Below are positions 1 to 10,537 of a stretch of 64,000 nt of DNA, piece after piece. The DNA lies in the NCBI GenBank assembly GCA_964637365.1, contig CAZWWH010000008.1:1-64000 (forward strand), given 5' to 3'. The stretch is from Cryptoclostridium sp964637365. GTDB lineage: Bacteria > Bacillota > Dehalobacteriia > UBA7702. Every line of letters starts with the position of its first letter. Position 1 is the first letter of the stretch. A program made the translations under genes and the position numbers. Below the pieces are notes generated by a model. It searched no databases. It had not been told where the DNA came from and worked only from the letters and a program-made list of their open reading frames with translations.

Positions 1-150
1 ACCCCTTTCATTAGATAGTATACCACACTGTCTAACAAATGGGGTGCAGTTCAATATTTGGTCTGCGTTTTTTATTTTTTCAAATATCAAAGCGATTATA
101 CGTTTGATAACAATCAAGGCAAAGGCGTTCTTCACCATGAATCCGTATCA

Positions 151-343
151 TACGCTGCAGCCCAAAATGACTTGAATGGCATCGATGCCGCAGGCATCAT
201 TTTCTGCAACGCATACGATCTCCTCATCGGGCGATCGTGGGTTTTCCTCATCCAGCCCCAAAAGTTTGATGGCATAAAGCGAGGCTTTAGAACCCATGGT
301 CAAACCGGAAAGCCACACATTGTTCCCAAAGTTTAGAACTCAT
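151..343 (-). pseudogene. FmdE-family (formylmethanofuran dehydrogenase subunit E-like) remnant
   Basis: Reading the minus strand from an ATG at 343 gives MSSKLWEQCVAF, typical of the start of FmdE-family proteins. After a frame change the sequence continues GLTMGSKASLYAIKLLGLD, then VENDACG-like residues (VAENDACGIDAIQVILGC). These are core FmdE-family segments. The expected metal-binding HGHxCP stretch between VAF and GL is missing, which breaks the frame, and a TGA follows GCSV at 148-150. Downstream sequence no longer aligns to anything recognisable. I infer a decayed gene with an internal deletion and a lost 3' half. The family assignment is from memory of conserved motifs. The gene lies just upstream of hndA-C-D but beyond its 3' end, so it may once have been the last gene of that operon. 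Confidence 0.6.
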
Positions 344-370
344 AGTAATTGATTCATCCTTTTTGAAAAA

Positions 371-2092
371 TCAAATCAAATGACTGCGATCCTCATAAGT
401 CGTATGGAGCAATTCGTGGGCCTTATGGCCATTAGGCTCACCCAAAAATTCATCGTAGATGTACTTAATGGCGGGATTTTCATGGGACTTACGGACAGGC
501 AAAGACTTATCAGTATCATAAACAGCCACGATTCGACGGTCCATTTTGTTCCAATTTTTGATAGGGTTCCCGCCGCCGCCAATGCAGCCGCCGGGACAAG
601 CCATGATTTCGATGAAGTGGTAATCAGCTTCGCCCCGTTTCAGGGCTTCCATCAGTTTGCGTGCGTTGCCCAAACCATGGGCCACGGCCACCTTTACGTT
701 GAGATCCCCTACTGGAATCGTGGCTTCTTTAATGCCTTCAAAGCCGCGAACCTCGGTAAAGTCGATATTTTCCAGTTCCTCTTTGGTGACTACCTCGTAC
801 ACAGTACGAAGGGCCGCTTCCATCACGCCGCCGGTAGCGCCGAAAATAGCGCCGGCGCCGGAGCCTTCCCCAAAGGGAACGTCAAAGGGAGTATCGGGCA
901 AGGTTTTAAAGTCAAGGCCGGCATTGCGAATCATCCGAGCCAATTCCTGAACAGTAAGGGCCACGTCCACGTCCTGATAACCGTCACGGCCTAATTCCGG
1001 ACGTTTGCACTCGAACTTTTTAGCGGTACAGGGCATAATGGAGACACTGAAAATTTCTTCCGGCGTTTTATCCAATTTCTGAGCGTAGAAGGTTTTAATC
1101 ACCGCGCCGAACATGCCCTGGGGCGATTTTGCCGTGGAAAGATGAGGCAAATACTCGGGATAAAAAGTTTCACAGAATTTGACCCAGCCGGGGGAACAGG
1201 AGGTAATCATTGGTAAAACGCCATTGTTATTAAGACGGTGAATAAACTCTGTTCCCTCCTCCATGATGGTGAGATCGGCGGCGAAATCCGTATCAAATAC
1301 GACGTCGAAGCCAAGGCGTTTCATAGCCGTGACCAAACGGCCGGTGCTTACGGTGCCAACCTCCTCTCCTAAGGCTTCAGCCAAAGTATAGCGAACCGAG
1401 GGAGCTACCTGCGCCACGGTGTACTTATCCGGGTCGGCAAAAGCGTTCCAAACCTCGGCGGTATCATCATGGACAGTCAATGCTCCGGTGGGGCAAGCTT
1501 GCACACACTGACCGCAGTTGACACAAACGGTATCGGCTAGATCCCGTCCAAAGGCAGGACGGTACAAAGTTTCAAAGCCACGTTTTTCTTTGGACAAAGC
1601 GTGAACTGTTTGAATTTCGCTGCAAGCATATTCGCAGCGACCGCAAATAATACATTTGGAGGGGTCACGCACAATGGAGGGAGAGGACATGTCCTTTTCC
1701 CCGCGGCGCACATCCAAGGGGAAACGGGGGCCCTTTTCAAAATGGAGTTCCTCGGCCACAGACTGGAGTTCACAAAATCCACTGCGATCACAATGGAGAC
1801 AATCCTGGGCGTGACGGGATAAAATTAGTTCCAAAACATTGCGGCGTGCCTGGCGCACTTTGGCGGAATGGGTTTTAATGACCATACCTTCGGTGACTGG
1901 CGTAGCGCAGGCCGGGGCCAACAACCGGGCGCCGACAACCTCCACCACACAAATGCGGCAGTTGGCCTTGACATTTTGGTCAGGATGGTAACAAAGTGTG
2001 GGAATATGAATATTTAAACTGCGGGCCGCCTCTAAAATAGTGGTGTTTTCCGCCACCTCCAGAGGAAAACCGTCGATGGTAATATGGATCAT
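371..2092 (-). CDS. hndD: [FeFe] hydrogenase catalytic subunit, NAD(P)H-linked (HndD/HydA type), copy 1
   Basis: Catalytic subunit of a soluble multimeric [FeFe] hydrogenase (573 aa) that makes or oxidises H2. Domains in order: a [2Fe-2S] plant-type ferredoxin domain with C34, C45, C48 and C62; a His-Cys3 cluster (H94, C98, C101, C107); a two-[4Fe-4S] domain (CIICGRCEYAC and CVNCGQCVQACP); then the H-cluster domain with TSCSPGW, MPCTAKKFE and MACPGGCIGGGG. The first H-cluster motif reads TSCSP where many hydrogenases have TSCCP; the second copy at 34968-36740 shares this. A C-terminal small-subunit-like tail (residues about 520-573) is fused. Its start overlaps the stop of hndC by four bases, so the two are translationally coupled. 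The N-terminal ferredoxin domain and the NuoE/NuoF-like partners point to NADH or NADPH coupling, possibly electron-bifurcating with ferredoxin; the electron carrier cannot be told from sequence. Confidence 0.93.
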   Translation of the reverse strand: MIHITIDGFPLEVAENTTILEAARSLNIHIPTLCYHPDQNVKANCRICVVEVVGARLLAPACATPVTEGMVIKTHSAKVRQARRNVLELILSRHAQDCLHCDRSGFCELQSVAEELHFEKGPRFPLDVRRGEKDMSSPSIVRDPSKCIICGRCEYACSEIQTVHALSKEKRGFETLYRPAFGRDLADTVCVNCGQCVQACPTGALTVHDDTAEVWNAFADPDKYTVAQVAPSVRYTLAEALGEEVGTVSTGRLVTAMKRLGFDVVFDTDFAADLTIMEEGTEFIHRLNNNGVLPMITSCSPGWVKFCETFYPEYLPHLSTAKSPQGMFGAVIKTFYAQKLDKTPEEIFSVSIMPCTAKKFECKRPELGRDGYQDVDVALTVQELARMIRNAGLDFKTLPDTPFDVPFGEGSGAGAIFGATGGVMEAALRTVYEVVTKEELENIDFTEVRGFEGIKEATIPVGDLNVKVAVAHGLGNARKLMEALKRGEADYHFIEIMACPGGCIGGGGNPIKNWNKMDRRIVAVYDTDKSLPVRKSHENPAIKYIYDEFLGEPNGHKAHELLHTTYEDRSHLI

Positions 2093-3348
2093 CCTCGAAC
2101 CCCCCTTTCAATGGCTTTGACATAAGTTCCGCGAAAATTGCGGAGGCTGCTCATAACAGCGACGGGCGATGCCTGGCCAAGGCCGCAAAGGGCCGCCACA
2201 TACATGGTAGAGGCCAAATCCTCCAGCGTATCCAGATCTTCCATTTTTCCGTGGCCGCTATTGATGCGTTGCACAATGTCTAAAATACGTTTATTGCCTT
2301 CACGGCAGGGGGTACATTTGCCACAGCTTTCATGAATAAAGAAGGGCATGATATTCTCCACGATATCAAGGATATCGCTGAAGTCGTCAATGACCATAAT
2401 GGTGCCGGTGCCGAAAATGACGTCATTTTTGGCACAGCTGTCGATATCCATGGGCAAATCCAACTGATTGGAGTTAATTAAGCTGCCGGACTGCCCTCCC
2501 AGCATCAGGCCTAAGAGGTCGTGACCATCTTTGACGCCACCATGGGCTTCGAAAATGTCGCGAAGATTGGTGCCCATAGGATATTCGTAGACTCCGGGCT
2601 TGGCGATGTTGCCGCAGAGGGTAAAGGCCTTGGTGCCGGGGCAATTGGGCACGCCGATGGAACGGAACCAATCGGGGCCGCGCCGCACGATCATAGGCAC
2701 ATTGGCCAAGGTTTCAGTATTATTCACCAAGGTAGGTTTGCCGTAAAGACCGGAAATCCCGGGATACGGCGGTTTAAAGCGGGGCTCCCCACGGCGGCCT
2801 TCAATGGATTCAATCAAAGCCGTTTCCTCACCGCAGACATATGCGCCGCCGCCGGAAACCAAAGTGATATCAAAATTAAAATCGGAGCCTAAAATATGGT
2901 CGCCCAAATAATGTTCCGCTCTAGCGTTGGCCAAAGCCTCTTCAATGATGGGAACAATATTGGTATATTCGTAGCGAAGGTAGATAAAGCCTTGGGTAGC
3001 GCCAACAGCATAAGCGGCCAAAGCCATTCCCTCGAAAACGCTGTGGGGGTCTTGGCTGAGGATAATGCGATCCTTATTGGTGCCGGGTTCCCCTTCATCA
3101 GCATTACAAATCACATATTTTTGGTCGGCTTGGGCATTAGACACAAAGCCCCATTTTTTGCCGGTGGGGAAGCCAGCACCACCACGACCACGGAGTCCGG
3201 AGCGCTCCACATCACGAATGACGGCTTGGGGCGGCAAAGCCAAGGCCATGCGCAGAGCCGAATAACCGTCACGAATACAGTAATCCTCTACGCTGACAGG
3301 GTCCACACGTCCAACATTTCTCAAAACAATACGGTTCTCTGTAAGCAT
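2089..3348 (-). CDS. hndC: NuoF-like flavoprotein subunit of NAD(P)H-linked hydrogenase, short form, copy 1
   Basis: NADH/NADPH-binding FMN subunit (419 aa) that passes electrons between nicotinamide and the hydrogenase. Visible are the FMN/NADH glycine-rich segments (RGRGGAGFPTGKKW, then CNADEGEPGTNKDR) and the late [4Fe-4S] site ESCGKCTPCREG. It lacks both the N-terminal thioredoxin-like [2Fe-2S] domain and the C-terminal two-[4Fe-4S] ferredoxin domain that the second copy (36755-38626) has, so it is a stripped-down NuoF core. It sits between hndA (adjacent, no gap) and hndD (4-bp overlap). Loss of the extra cluster domains changes the possible electron path, so the two hydrogenases in this window are unlikely to be equivalent. 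Subunit identity is secure; the preferred nucleotide is unknown. Confidence 0.92.
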   Translation of the reverse strand: MLTENRIVLRNVGRVDPVSVEDYCIRDGYSALRMALALPPQAVIRDVERSGLRGRGGAGFPTGKKWGFVSNAQADQKYVICNADEGEPGTNKDRIILSQDPHSVFEGMALAAYAVGATQGFIYLRYEYTNIVPIIEEALANARAEHYLGDHILGSDFNFDITLVSGGGAYVCGEETALIESIEGRRGEPRFKPPYPGISGLYGKPTLVNNTETLANVPMIVRRGPDWFRSIGVPNCPGTKAFTLCGNIAKPGVYEYPMGTNLRDIFEAHGGVKDGHDLLGLMLGGQSGSLINSNQLDLPMDIDSCAKNDVIFGTGTIMVIDDFSDILDIVENIMPFFIHESCGKCTPCREGNKRILDIVQRINSGHGKMEDLDTLEDLASTMYVAALCGLGQASPVAVMSSLRNFRGTYVKAIERGVRG

Positions 3349-3846
3349 TTACTCCACCTCCCCATCTTGATATTTTTCCAGCAGAGTGACGACTCGACCG
3401 GGGGTAAGGTTGGAATAAACCTTTTCGTTAATCATAATGGCCGGGGATTCCACACAAAGCCCCAGACATTCACAAGTTTCCAAAGTAAAAAGGCCATCTC
3501 GGGTCGTTTCACCGGGATGGATGCCTAACGTTTTGACGATGGCATCGTAAATCCCGCGAGATCCCCGCACAAAGCAGGGTACGCTTTTACAGATGCGCAC
3601 CACATATTTTCCCCGAGATTGATCGGAAAACATGGAATAAAATGTGATATATCCATACAACTTGGCAATGGGAATTCCCGTCACTTCACTAACGATCAAC
3701 GCCGCTTCTCTGGAAATCCCATTGGATGACTCTTTTTGCACATCGAACATAATGCGCATGAGCTGGTCCGGTTCATTATGATACCGGCCGGCGATGGCTG
3801 CGATTTTTTCACGCTGTTCTTCACTGAGAGCAAATTCAATGCTCAT
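3349..3846 (-). CDS. hndA: NuoE-like [2Fe-2S] subunit of NAD(P)H-linked hydrogenase, copy 1
   Basis: Thioredoxin-fold [2Fe-2S] subunit of 165 aa, first gene of the hndA-hndC-hndD operon. The four cluster cysteines are in CKSVPC (about residue 85) and CECLGLC (about residue 125), the NuoE spacing. An N-terminal helical bundle precedes the GIPIAKLYGYITFYSMF segment that is characteristic of this family. The start codon is ATG with an upstream GAGGTAGAAG-type ribosome site. Its role is to relay electrons between the flavoprotein subunit and the catalytic chain. It differs clearly from the copy at 38741-39226, so the operons are old paralogues or were acquired separately, not a recent duplication. 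Confidence 0.92.
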   Translation of the reverse strand: MSIEFALSEEQREKIAAIAGRYHNEPDQLMRIMFDVQKESSNGISREAALIVSEVTGIPIAKLYGYITFYSMFSDQSRGKYVVRICKSVPCFVRGSRGIYDAIVKTLGIHPGETTRDGLFTLETCECLGLCVESPAIMINEKVYSNLTPGRVVTLLEKYQDGEVE

Positions 3847-4024
3847 CGCTTCTACCTCCTCATCCTCATGGAAACAAAACCAATGTTTCTCTCTTCTCTT
3901 ACAATAGAAGATTACGACAAAACCCCGGTGGCATTTTCACTTGTGCCGCCGGTTACGGAACCTCTTTTGTAATTCAGCTTTCACCCAGATAGATAATTAT
4001 TTCTTTATATATTTGGTTATAATG

Positions 4025-4053
4025 AATTTACCATAAAGTTAGAATATTCGCAA
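4025..4053 (-). promoter_or_regulatory. candidate sigma-A promoter for the first hnd operon
   Basis: On the minus strand TTGCGA (4053-4048) and TAAATT (4030-4025) are separated by 17 bp, about 180 bp upstream of hndA. Both boxes are imperfect. No sigma-54 -24/-12 element was found here, unlike the second hydrogenase operon. The rest of the 550-bp gap between hndA and typA is AT-rich and holds no gene I can support. Confidence 0.3.
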
Positions 4054-4298
4054 CACTTTTTTAGAGACTCTTTAAAATTTATACCAAAAGCTGAATTTTA
4101 TGATAGAAACTCACAAATGCTCTGCCTCTACCCAACAGCGAGGATGCAAAAATATGATGTAGAAATATTTTTTATTTTTGAATTCCAAAGTATCTGTTTG
4201 ACCGGGCTTTTACAGGCTTTTACCTTTCATAAAAGCCATCTTAGGAAGAACCTTAAAAAATATCCACCAAAACAAAGGGCCGCTGCGCATTTCAGTCA

Positions 4299-4327
4299 TT
4301 GAATTTTTAAAAAAAATGGAGTATAAT
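4299..4327 (+). promoter_or_regulatory. sigma-A promoter of typA
   Basis: TTGAAT and TATAAT are separated by exactly 17 bp. The -10 box is consensus and lies about 70 bp upstream of the typA start codon. Confidence 0.75.
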
Positions 4328-4397
4328 ATATGTTTGCGGATATTTTTAACGATACCGCGCCAATAGATTTGGATTGATTTAGTTTGGAGGCTTACCT

Positions 4398-6233
<1,836 letters not shown>

Positions 6234-6248
6234 TTATTCAGAATATAG

Positions 6249-6284
6249 AAAAGGATCGTGGAAATTTCCACGATCCTTTTCTAT
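6249..6284 (+). terminator. rho-independent terminator of typA
   Basis: AAAGGATCGTGGAAA and TTTCCACGATCCTTTT form a near-perfect hairpin ending in a T-run, 15 bp after the typA stop. Confidence 0.85.
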
Positions 6285-6431
6285 TTGGAGCGAGATCGGC
6301 AGTAACATATGGTTACAATGATCGCCAACAGAAACATTGATGCCATAAGAAAATGTATTTTTATGATACCACAAACAATCCGGCTGTGCTTTTTTCAACC
6401 GGCATTTAAAAACGACAATTCGCAAGTCCTA

Positions 6432-6460
6432 TTGACACTCTTATAATACATATATACAAT
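6432..6460 (+). promoter_or_regulatory. sigma-A promoter of the secreted-amidase gene pair
   Basis: TTGACA (6432-6437) and TACAAT (6455-6460) have a 17-bp spacer. A stretch of about 155 bp of untranslated leader follows before the first gene. Confidence 0.6.
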
Positions 6461-6616
6461 TATTGTATGACACACGGATTATAAAAACAGCTTGGAGCGA
6501 AGGGAGGGATATCTGCTCCACCGCAAAGGAGAGAATATAAGAATGGCAACATATCTCACTTCTGTCCGTGGAAAAGAACGAAAAAGAATCAAAAATTGCG
6601 AAAAAGGAGATCACAT

Positions 6617-7234
6617 ATGATTCATCCATTGGGAAAGAAACTCAGTATTATCATGGTTTTTATGCTAATGTTTACCTGCGCAATCACTCTTTGTTCGGAA
6701 AAGGCAGCGGCATTTAGCAAAACAAACGCAGTAAATTATGCAGATAAGTACTGGCAAAACTATAATAGCGCCTATCCAAGCTTCAATAAAGACTGCACCA
6801 ATTTTGTTTCCCAGATTATGCGGGCCGGCGGACATAAGGATAACGTCAACTGGTATTACAACAGCCGCTTATCCTACTCAAGAACCTGGTCCGTAGCAGA
6901 TGATTTAAAAAACTATTTGCGAGACTTTGGCGGATATAAGCTGGGAAGTTGGTCAAAGTATGGCTCACCGGCTCCCTATCACACCTATGCCTATATTGAC
7001 AACAGCAGCAATTTGACCAACGGTAATGAAGTAATTTTCTATGATTGGAACAAGGATGGAACTATGGATCATGCTTCCTTCTGCGTGAGGTACGGCAAAT
7101 GCGAATACTGCATTAACAGACATGGCGACCTTATCAATCAGCATACCCAAAACCGTAAAAACTGCATCTGGCATCTGGATCCAGTAAATCATCGCAGAGA
7201 AGATACTCGAATTTACGCATTTCGGGTCAATTAA
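6617..7234 (+). CDS. secreted putative amidase (Amidase_6 / NlpC-P60-like domain)
   Basis: Predicted extracellular protein of 205 aa. The start is ATG 6617 with AAAAAGGAGA eight bases upstream. Residues 1-32 are a signal peptide: a Lys pair, a hydrophobic run LSIIMVFMLMFTCAITL, and an AAA-F cleavage region. The mature part begins NAVNYADKYW and contains FNKDCTNFVSQIMRAGG, the catalytic-Cys segment of the putative amidase domain family, and later a conserved His in DGTMDHASFC. These resemble cysteine peptidases and amidases acting on peptides or cell wall; the substrate is unknown. It is followed after 19 bp by another exported protein, probably in the same transcript. Confidence 0.75.
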   Translation: MIHPLGKKLSIIMVFMLMFTCAITLCSEKAAAFSKTNAVNYADKYWQNYNSAYPSFNKDCTNFVSQIMRAGGHKDNVNWYYNSRLSYSRTWSVADDLKNYLRDFGGYKLGSWSKYGSPAPYHTYAYIDNSSNLTNGNEVIFYDWNKDGTMDHASFCVRYGKCEYCINRHGDLINQHTQNRKNCIWHLDPVNHRREDTRIYAFRVN

Positions 7235-7253
7235 ATAAAGGAGGGATACGATT

Positions 7254-7997
7254 ATGACCACTTTGAAACGAATTCTATCAATCGCTGTAATCGTTGGCGT
7301 TGTATGCGCTATGGCAGCGCTTTTTATGGGCATGGGAAAAACAGAGGAATCGAAAGAAGCTCCCGACATTCAAGAGGTTGTGGCCAGAGAAGCACTTTCA
7401 TCCATATCCATCGGCGTGCTTCCCGAGGAAATAGCCGCAAGAGACATCAACCCCGTACTCAGCGAAGCGGAAAAAGCGGAAATCACTGCAAAGCATCAGT
7501 CTATTGCCAAGGAAATCTACTCATCAAAGTCCTCTTTTTTTTATAGCCATCCCGAATCTGTTGCCGCATTCCTGGCAGCATCTGGGCAAGAGCGTCAGGG
7601 GATTGTTCCGGGCATTACCATTGCTGCCGGAGTCAGCAGCTGTGAAATTACCGATTTAAAATTCCAGGGAGAGGATCGAGTGATTGCTGAGACAGTAACC
7701 TATACCTGGAATAAACGTATCTATAAGCATAGCGACAAATTATATACCATTGATGCAACAATCAATTGCGACCGGGTCACCTTTGAGCTGGTCAAAGAGG
7801 ATGGATCCTGGAAAATCCTGAAAACATTGGATTTCATAAAAGAGTTTGTGGACAACGACGACAGCAGCAGCAAAGCAGAAATGGACAGCATTATTAAGAA
7901 GGCTCCGGCAACAACAAGCTACGATACTTATGAAGAAGCCTTCGCCGCCGCAAAAACGTATGAAATGACCTCCATTTTATCAACAGAAACAGAATAA
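7254..7997 (+). CDS. membrane-anchored or exported hypothetical protein
   Basis: A 247-aa protein I do not recognise. It starts at ATG 7254 behind a strong AAAGGAGGG site. Residues 5-27 form one hydrophobic N-terminal segment, a signal anchor or uncleaved signal. The rest is soluble with two predicted regions: a helical stretch (residues 40-115), and a domain around residues 118-200 that ends in an NTF2/lumazine-like pattern (VTFELVKEDGSWKILKTLDF) seen in many secreted proteins with a conserved Trp-Lys-Ile motif. It is co-transcribed with the amidase-like gene upstream, so it may be a partner or immunity-type protein, but nothing in the sequence proves that. Confidence 0.65.
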   Translation: MTTLKRILSIAVIVGVVCAMAALFMGMGKTEESKEAPDIQEVVAREALSSISIGVLPEEIAARDINPVLSEAEKAEITAKHQSIAKEIYSSKSSFFYSHPESVAAFLAASGQERQGIVPGITIAAGVSSCEITDLKFQGEDRVIAETVTYTWNKRIYKHSDKLYTIDATINCDRVTFELVKEDGSWKILKTLDFIKEFVDNDDSSSKAEMDSIIKKAPATTSYDTYEEAFAAAKTYEMTSILSTETE

Positions 7998-8016
7998 CTC
8001 TTTTGACGCAATATTT

Positions 8017-8045
8017 AAAAGGAGTGGCCTAAAAGTCACTCCTTT
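8017..8045 (+). terminator. terminator of the amidase gene pair
   Basis: AAAAGGAGTGGCC and the complementary AGTCACTCCTTT make a hairpin with a short T-tract 20 bp after the stop codon. A second, similar hairpin with the same GGAGTGGC arm lies at 8208-8239, on the other side of the repeat. Confidence 0.75.
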
Positions 8046-8050
8046 CAAAT

Positions 8051-8207
8051 TGTCGAAAAACCCGGTTTTTCGGCAAGATGATAGCCTGTCAAGAAAGGCT
8101 TAGCATTCGTAAAACTTCCTGAGCTGCGGACACGACGTGTACAAACTAGTACTCTAGTGGTCTCAGCTCTGAAATTTTGCTAATGATCAGACTTTATCGG
8201 CAGGTTC
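8051..8207. repeat. structured intergenic repeat, copy A (about 157 bp)
   Basis: Nearly the same sequence occurs at 45949-46106. Shared blocks include TGTCGAAAAACCC, GATGATAGCCTGTCA, AAAGGCTTAGCATTCGTA and GATCAGACTTTATCG. Internal inverted repeats are evident: GAAAAACCCGGTTTTTC, and GAGCTGCGGAC pairing with GGTCTCAGCTC. Between the two copies the last stem has changed on one arm (GGTCGCAGC versus GGTCTCAGC). There is no open reading frame inside. It sits exactly between two convergent terminators. Confidence 0.75.
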
Positions 8208-8239
8208 AAAAAGGAGTGGCTTTTAAGCCACTCCCTTTT
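8208..8239 (-). terminator. terminator of the eut operon
   Basis: On the minus strand a GGGAGTGGCTTAAAAGCCACTCC hairpin-forming pair (arms GGGAGTGGC and GCCACTCC) is followed by TTTTTG, 38 bp beyond the pduL stop. Confidence 0.8.
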
Positions 8240-8277
8240 CTGTTATTTTATATGTATTTCTTCTACTTTTTAGATTC

Positions 8278-8937
8278 TTAACTTTTACCCAGGATCTTGA
8301 CCATGTCGCCGTTTTTCAGGGAAGCGGCGTTGGCTTCATCCATGTCCACATGCATTTCAAGCTTAAACTTGTCGCTGACGCGAACCAGTACCTCCAGGAA
8401 AATGAGTCCTCGTTCGGTGCAGGTCTGGACATTAACTTTGTCCTTATCCTTCAAGCCGAGACGAGCGGCGTCGCTGGTATGCATATGGATATGCTTCACA
8501 GCGATGATGCAGCCTTCAGGAGCGCTAACGGTACCTTTGGGCCCAACAATGGTAATGGGCGCGGAACCGGCCAAGTCGCCGGAATCACGCAAAGGAGCCT
8601 TTACGCCCAATTTGAAGCAGTCCGCCACAGAAACCTCTACCTGGGTTTGCTTTCTGGCGGGGCCAAGAAGGCGAACCCGTTCAATAGCGCCGCCGGGGCC
8701 AACGATGGTCATCACTTCTTTACAGGCGAACTGCCCGGGCTGGGAGAGGTCTTTGAAATGGGTCATGGTAGCGCCTTTGCCAAATAGGGTTTCAAAATCC
8801 TCTTGGCTCAGATGAATGTGGCGGTTGGAGACGCCAATCGGCACCATATCATCGGCCACCGCCGACGCAACCTCCTTATTTCCCATTTGTTCCTGCACAA
8901 TTTTTGCCACCAAAGCAGCCAATTCTTGTTCATTCAT
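8278..8937 (-). CDS. pduL: phosphate propanoyl/acetyltransferase (PduL/EutD type)
   Basis: Converts acetyl-CoA plus phosphate to acetyl phosphate and CoA inside the microcompartment, recycling CoA for EutE (219 aa). Two PduL domains are visible, with metal-binding histidines in VSNRHIHLSQ (about residue 37) and IKHIHMHTSDA-like sequence (about residue 150). Residues 4-17 (ELAALVAKIVQEQM) form an amphipathic helix followed by a spacer, the usual encapsulation peptide. It is the last gene of the eut operon, 12 bp after eutE. Its product acetyl phosphate would feed the acetate-kinase-like EutQ encoded upstream or a housekeeping acetate kinase. Confidence 0.9.
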   Translation of the reverse strand: MNEQELAALVAKIVQEQMGNKEVASAVADDMVPIGVSNRHIHLSQEDFETLFGKGATMTHFKDLSQPGQFACKEVMTIVGPGGAIERVRLLGPARKQTQVEVSVADCFKLGVKAPLRDSGDLAGSAPITIVGPKGTVSAPEGCIIAVKHIHMHTSDAARLGLKDKDKVNVQTCTERGLIFLEVLVRVSDKFKLEMHVDMDEANAASLKNGDMVKILGKS

Positions 8938-8949
8938 GGCGTTTCCCCC

Positions 8950-10413
8950 TTATCGGGACTGGAGCTGTGCCAAAACCTGTTTCACCACATCGGAAATCAC
9001 ATCGGCATTACAGGCAGCGCTGGCGGTATCGCAGCAAGGGGCTTCTTGGGCGCCGCGAACGTCGGGTTCACAAATACCGTAAGCTAATTTCTTGACGTTA
9101 ATCAAGTGCAAAGGGCTAAGGTTTTCCGAAAGGCTGCTGCCACCGCAAGTGCCGCAACCCAAGGTGAGGGAGGGAGTAATGCCGGTGGTATAGCCGATGC
9201 CGCCCAATGCAGAGGGAGTGTTGGCCAAGATACGGGAAACGGGTTTTTTTGCGAATTCACGGATGATGGCATCATCTTGAGAGTGGATTACCAATGAATG
9301 GCCGATGCCGCCGATGCTCAAGAGACCTTCGCAAAGGGCGCAGGCATCATGCCAGTCTTTAACGCAGTAGAAGCCCAAAACAGTGGTGAGCTTTTCATGG
9401 GACAAAGGATATTCAGCGCCGTAACCGTCCATGGGAGCGATGAGGAGCTTGGTGCCTTTGGGCACGGAAACGCCAGCGTGTTCGGCGATGTATTCGGCGG
9501 TTTTCCCAACGTAAGCGGGAGCCATGCCGTTGGAAGGAGTCATGATGAGTTTCGCCACTTTGGCGGATTCCTCATCATTCATGATATAGCAGTTGTTGGC
9601 TTTCAATTCAGCGACAACCTGATCCTTCACAGGAGCGTCGGCAATGATGGCCTGTTCCGAAGCGCAGATCATACCATTATCAAAGGTTTTGCTGACGACG
9701 ATGTCACGCACGGCTTTTTTCACATTGGCAGTGCGTTCGATGAAAGCGGGAACATTCCCCGCGCCAACGCCTAAAGCGGGCTTCCCCGCACTGTATGCGG
9801 ATTTTACAAGGCCGGGGCCGCCAGTGGCAACGATAACGGAAATATTATCGTTGTGCATCAAAGCATCGGCGCCCTGCATGCTGACTTTGGAAAGGCAACT
9901 AATGATACCATCGGGAGCGCCCACACGGGAGGCGGCATCCTGAAGGACCTGAGCCGCAGCGCAGCTGCATTTCACAGCGTTGGGATGGGGAGAGAATACG
10001 ATGGCGTTCCCTGCTTTCACAGCGCACATGGCGTTGTGGATCAAGGTAGAGGTGGGATTAGTGGTGGGAATAATCCCCATGACAACGCCTACGGGCACAG
10101 CCACATCGTAAACTTTATTCACCGGGTCTTCAGCGATAAAGCCGGTGGTTTTCATATCTTTGATATATTCATAGACCGTTTTCGCGGCAAAGGTATTTTT
10201 GACGATTTTATCTTCATAAATACCGTATTTGGTTTCGTCACAAGCCATTCTGGCAAGCCATTCGGCATTGGCCATAACAGCGTCGCACATGGCTTTGACG
10301 ATTTCGTCCAGTTTTTCCTGCGAGAAGGTGGCCAAAATTGCTTGGGCCTCTTTGGCTTTACGGGCCACATCCCGGGTTTCCTGGATAATTCTTAAATCAT
10401 AATCGAGAGTCAA
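8950..10413 (-). CDS. eutE: CoA-acylating acetaldehyde dehydrogenase
   Basis: Oxidises acetaldehyde to acetyl-CoA with NAD+ in the ethanolamine microcompartment (487 aa). The aldehyde dehydrogenase fold is complete: the cofactor-binding segment GVVMGIIPTTNPTSTLIHNA (about residues 110-130), and the catalytic Cys in GMICASEQAI (about residue 245). After the conserved LGCGTCGGSSLSEN region there is a C-terminal tail with several cysteines, ending in ISDVVKQVLAQLQ. That amphipathic helix looks like a C-terminal encapsulation peptide. No alcohol dehydrogenase gene (eutG) follows, so NADH made here must be reoxidised elsewhere, for example through the PduS-like protein. Confidence 0.93.
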   Translation of the reverse strand: MTLDYDLRIIQETRDVARKAKEAQAILATFSQEKLDEIVKAMCDAVMANAEWLARMACDETKYGIYEDKIVKNTFAAKTVYEYIKDMKTTGFIAEDPVNKVYDVAVPVGVVMGIIPTTNPTSTLIHNAMCAVKAGNAIVFSPHPNAVKCSCAAAQVLQDAASRVGAPDGIISCLSKVSMQGADALMHNDNISVIVATGGPGLVKSAYSAGKPALGVGAGNVPAFIERTANVKKAVRDIVVSKTFDNGMICASEQAIIADAPVKDQVVAELKANNCYIMNDEESAKVAKLIMTPSNGMAPAYVGKTAEYIAEHAGVSVPKGTKLLIAPMDGYGAEYPLSHEKLTTVLGFYCVKDWHDACALCEGLLSIGGIGHSLVIHSQDDAIIREFAKKPVSRILANTPSALGGIGYTTGITPSLTLGCGTCGGSSLSENLSPLHLINVKKLAYGICEPDVRGAQEAPCCDTASAACNADVISDVVKQVLAQLQSR

Positions 10414-10537
10414 TTGAGAAGTCCCCCTTTCTCTTACAATCGGTAGATTCCCGAAGCAAGCGGGCGAAAAAGGCGATACTTAACAAACCCTTCTAATTTT
10501 CTTTTTAGAAAGGCAGGGGAAATATGTCGTTTTCGGC

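Noticed and set aside
4117..4302. A 61-codon frame upstream of typA
   Set aside because: No ribosome site, no motif, and it runs into the typA promoter.
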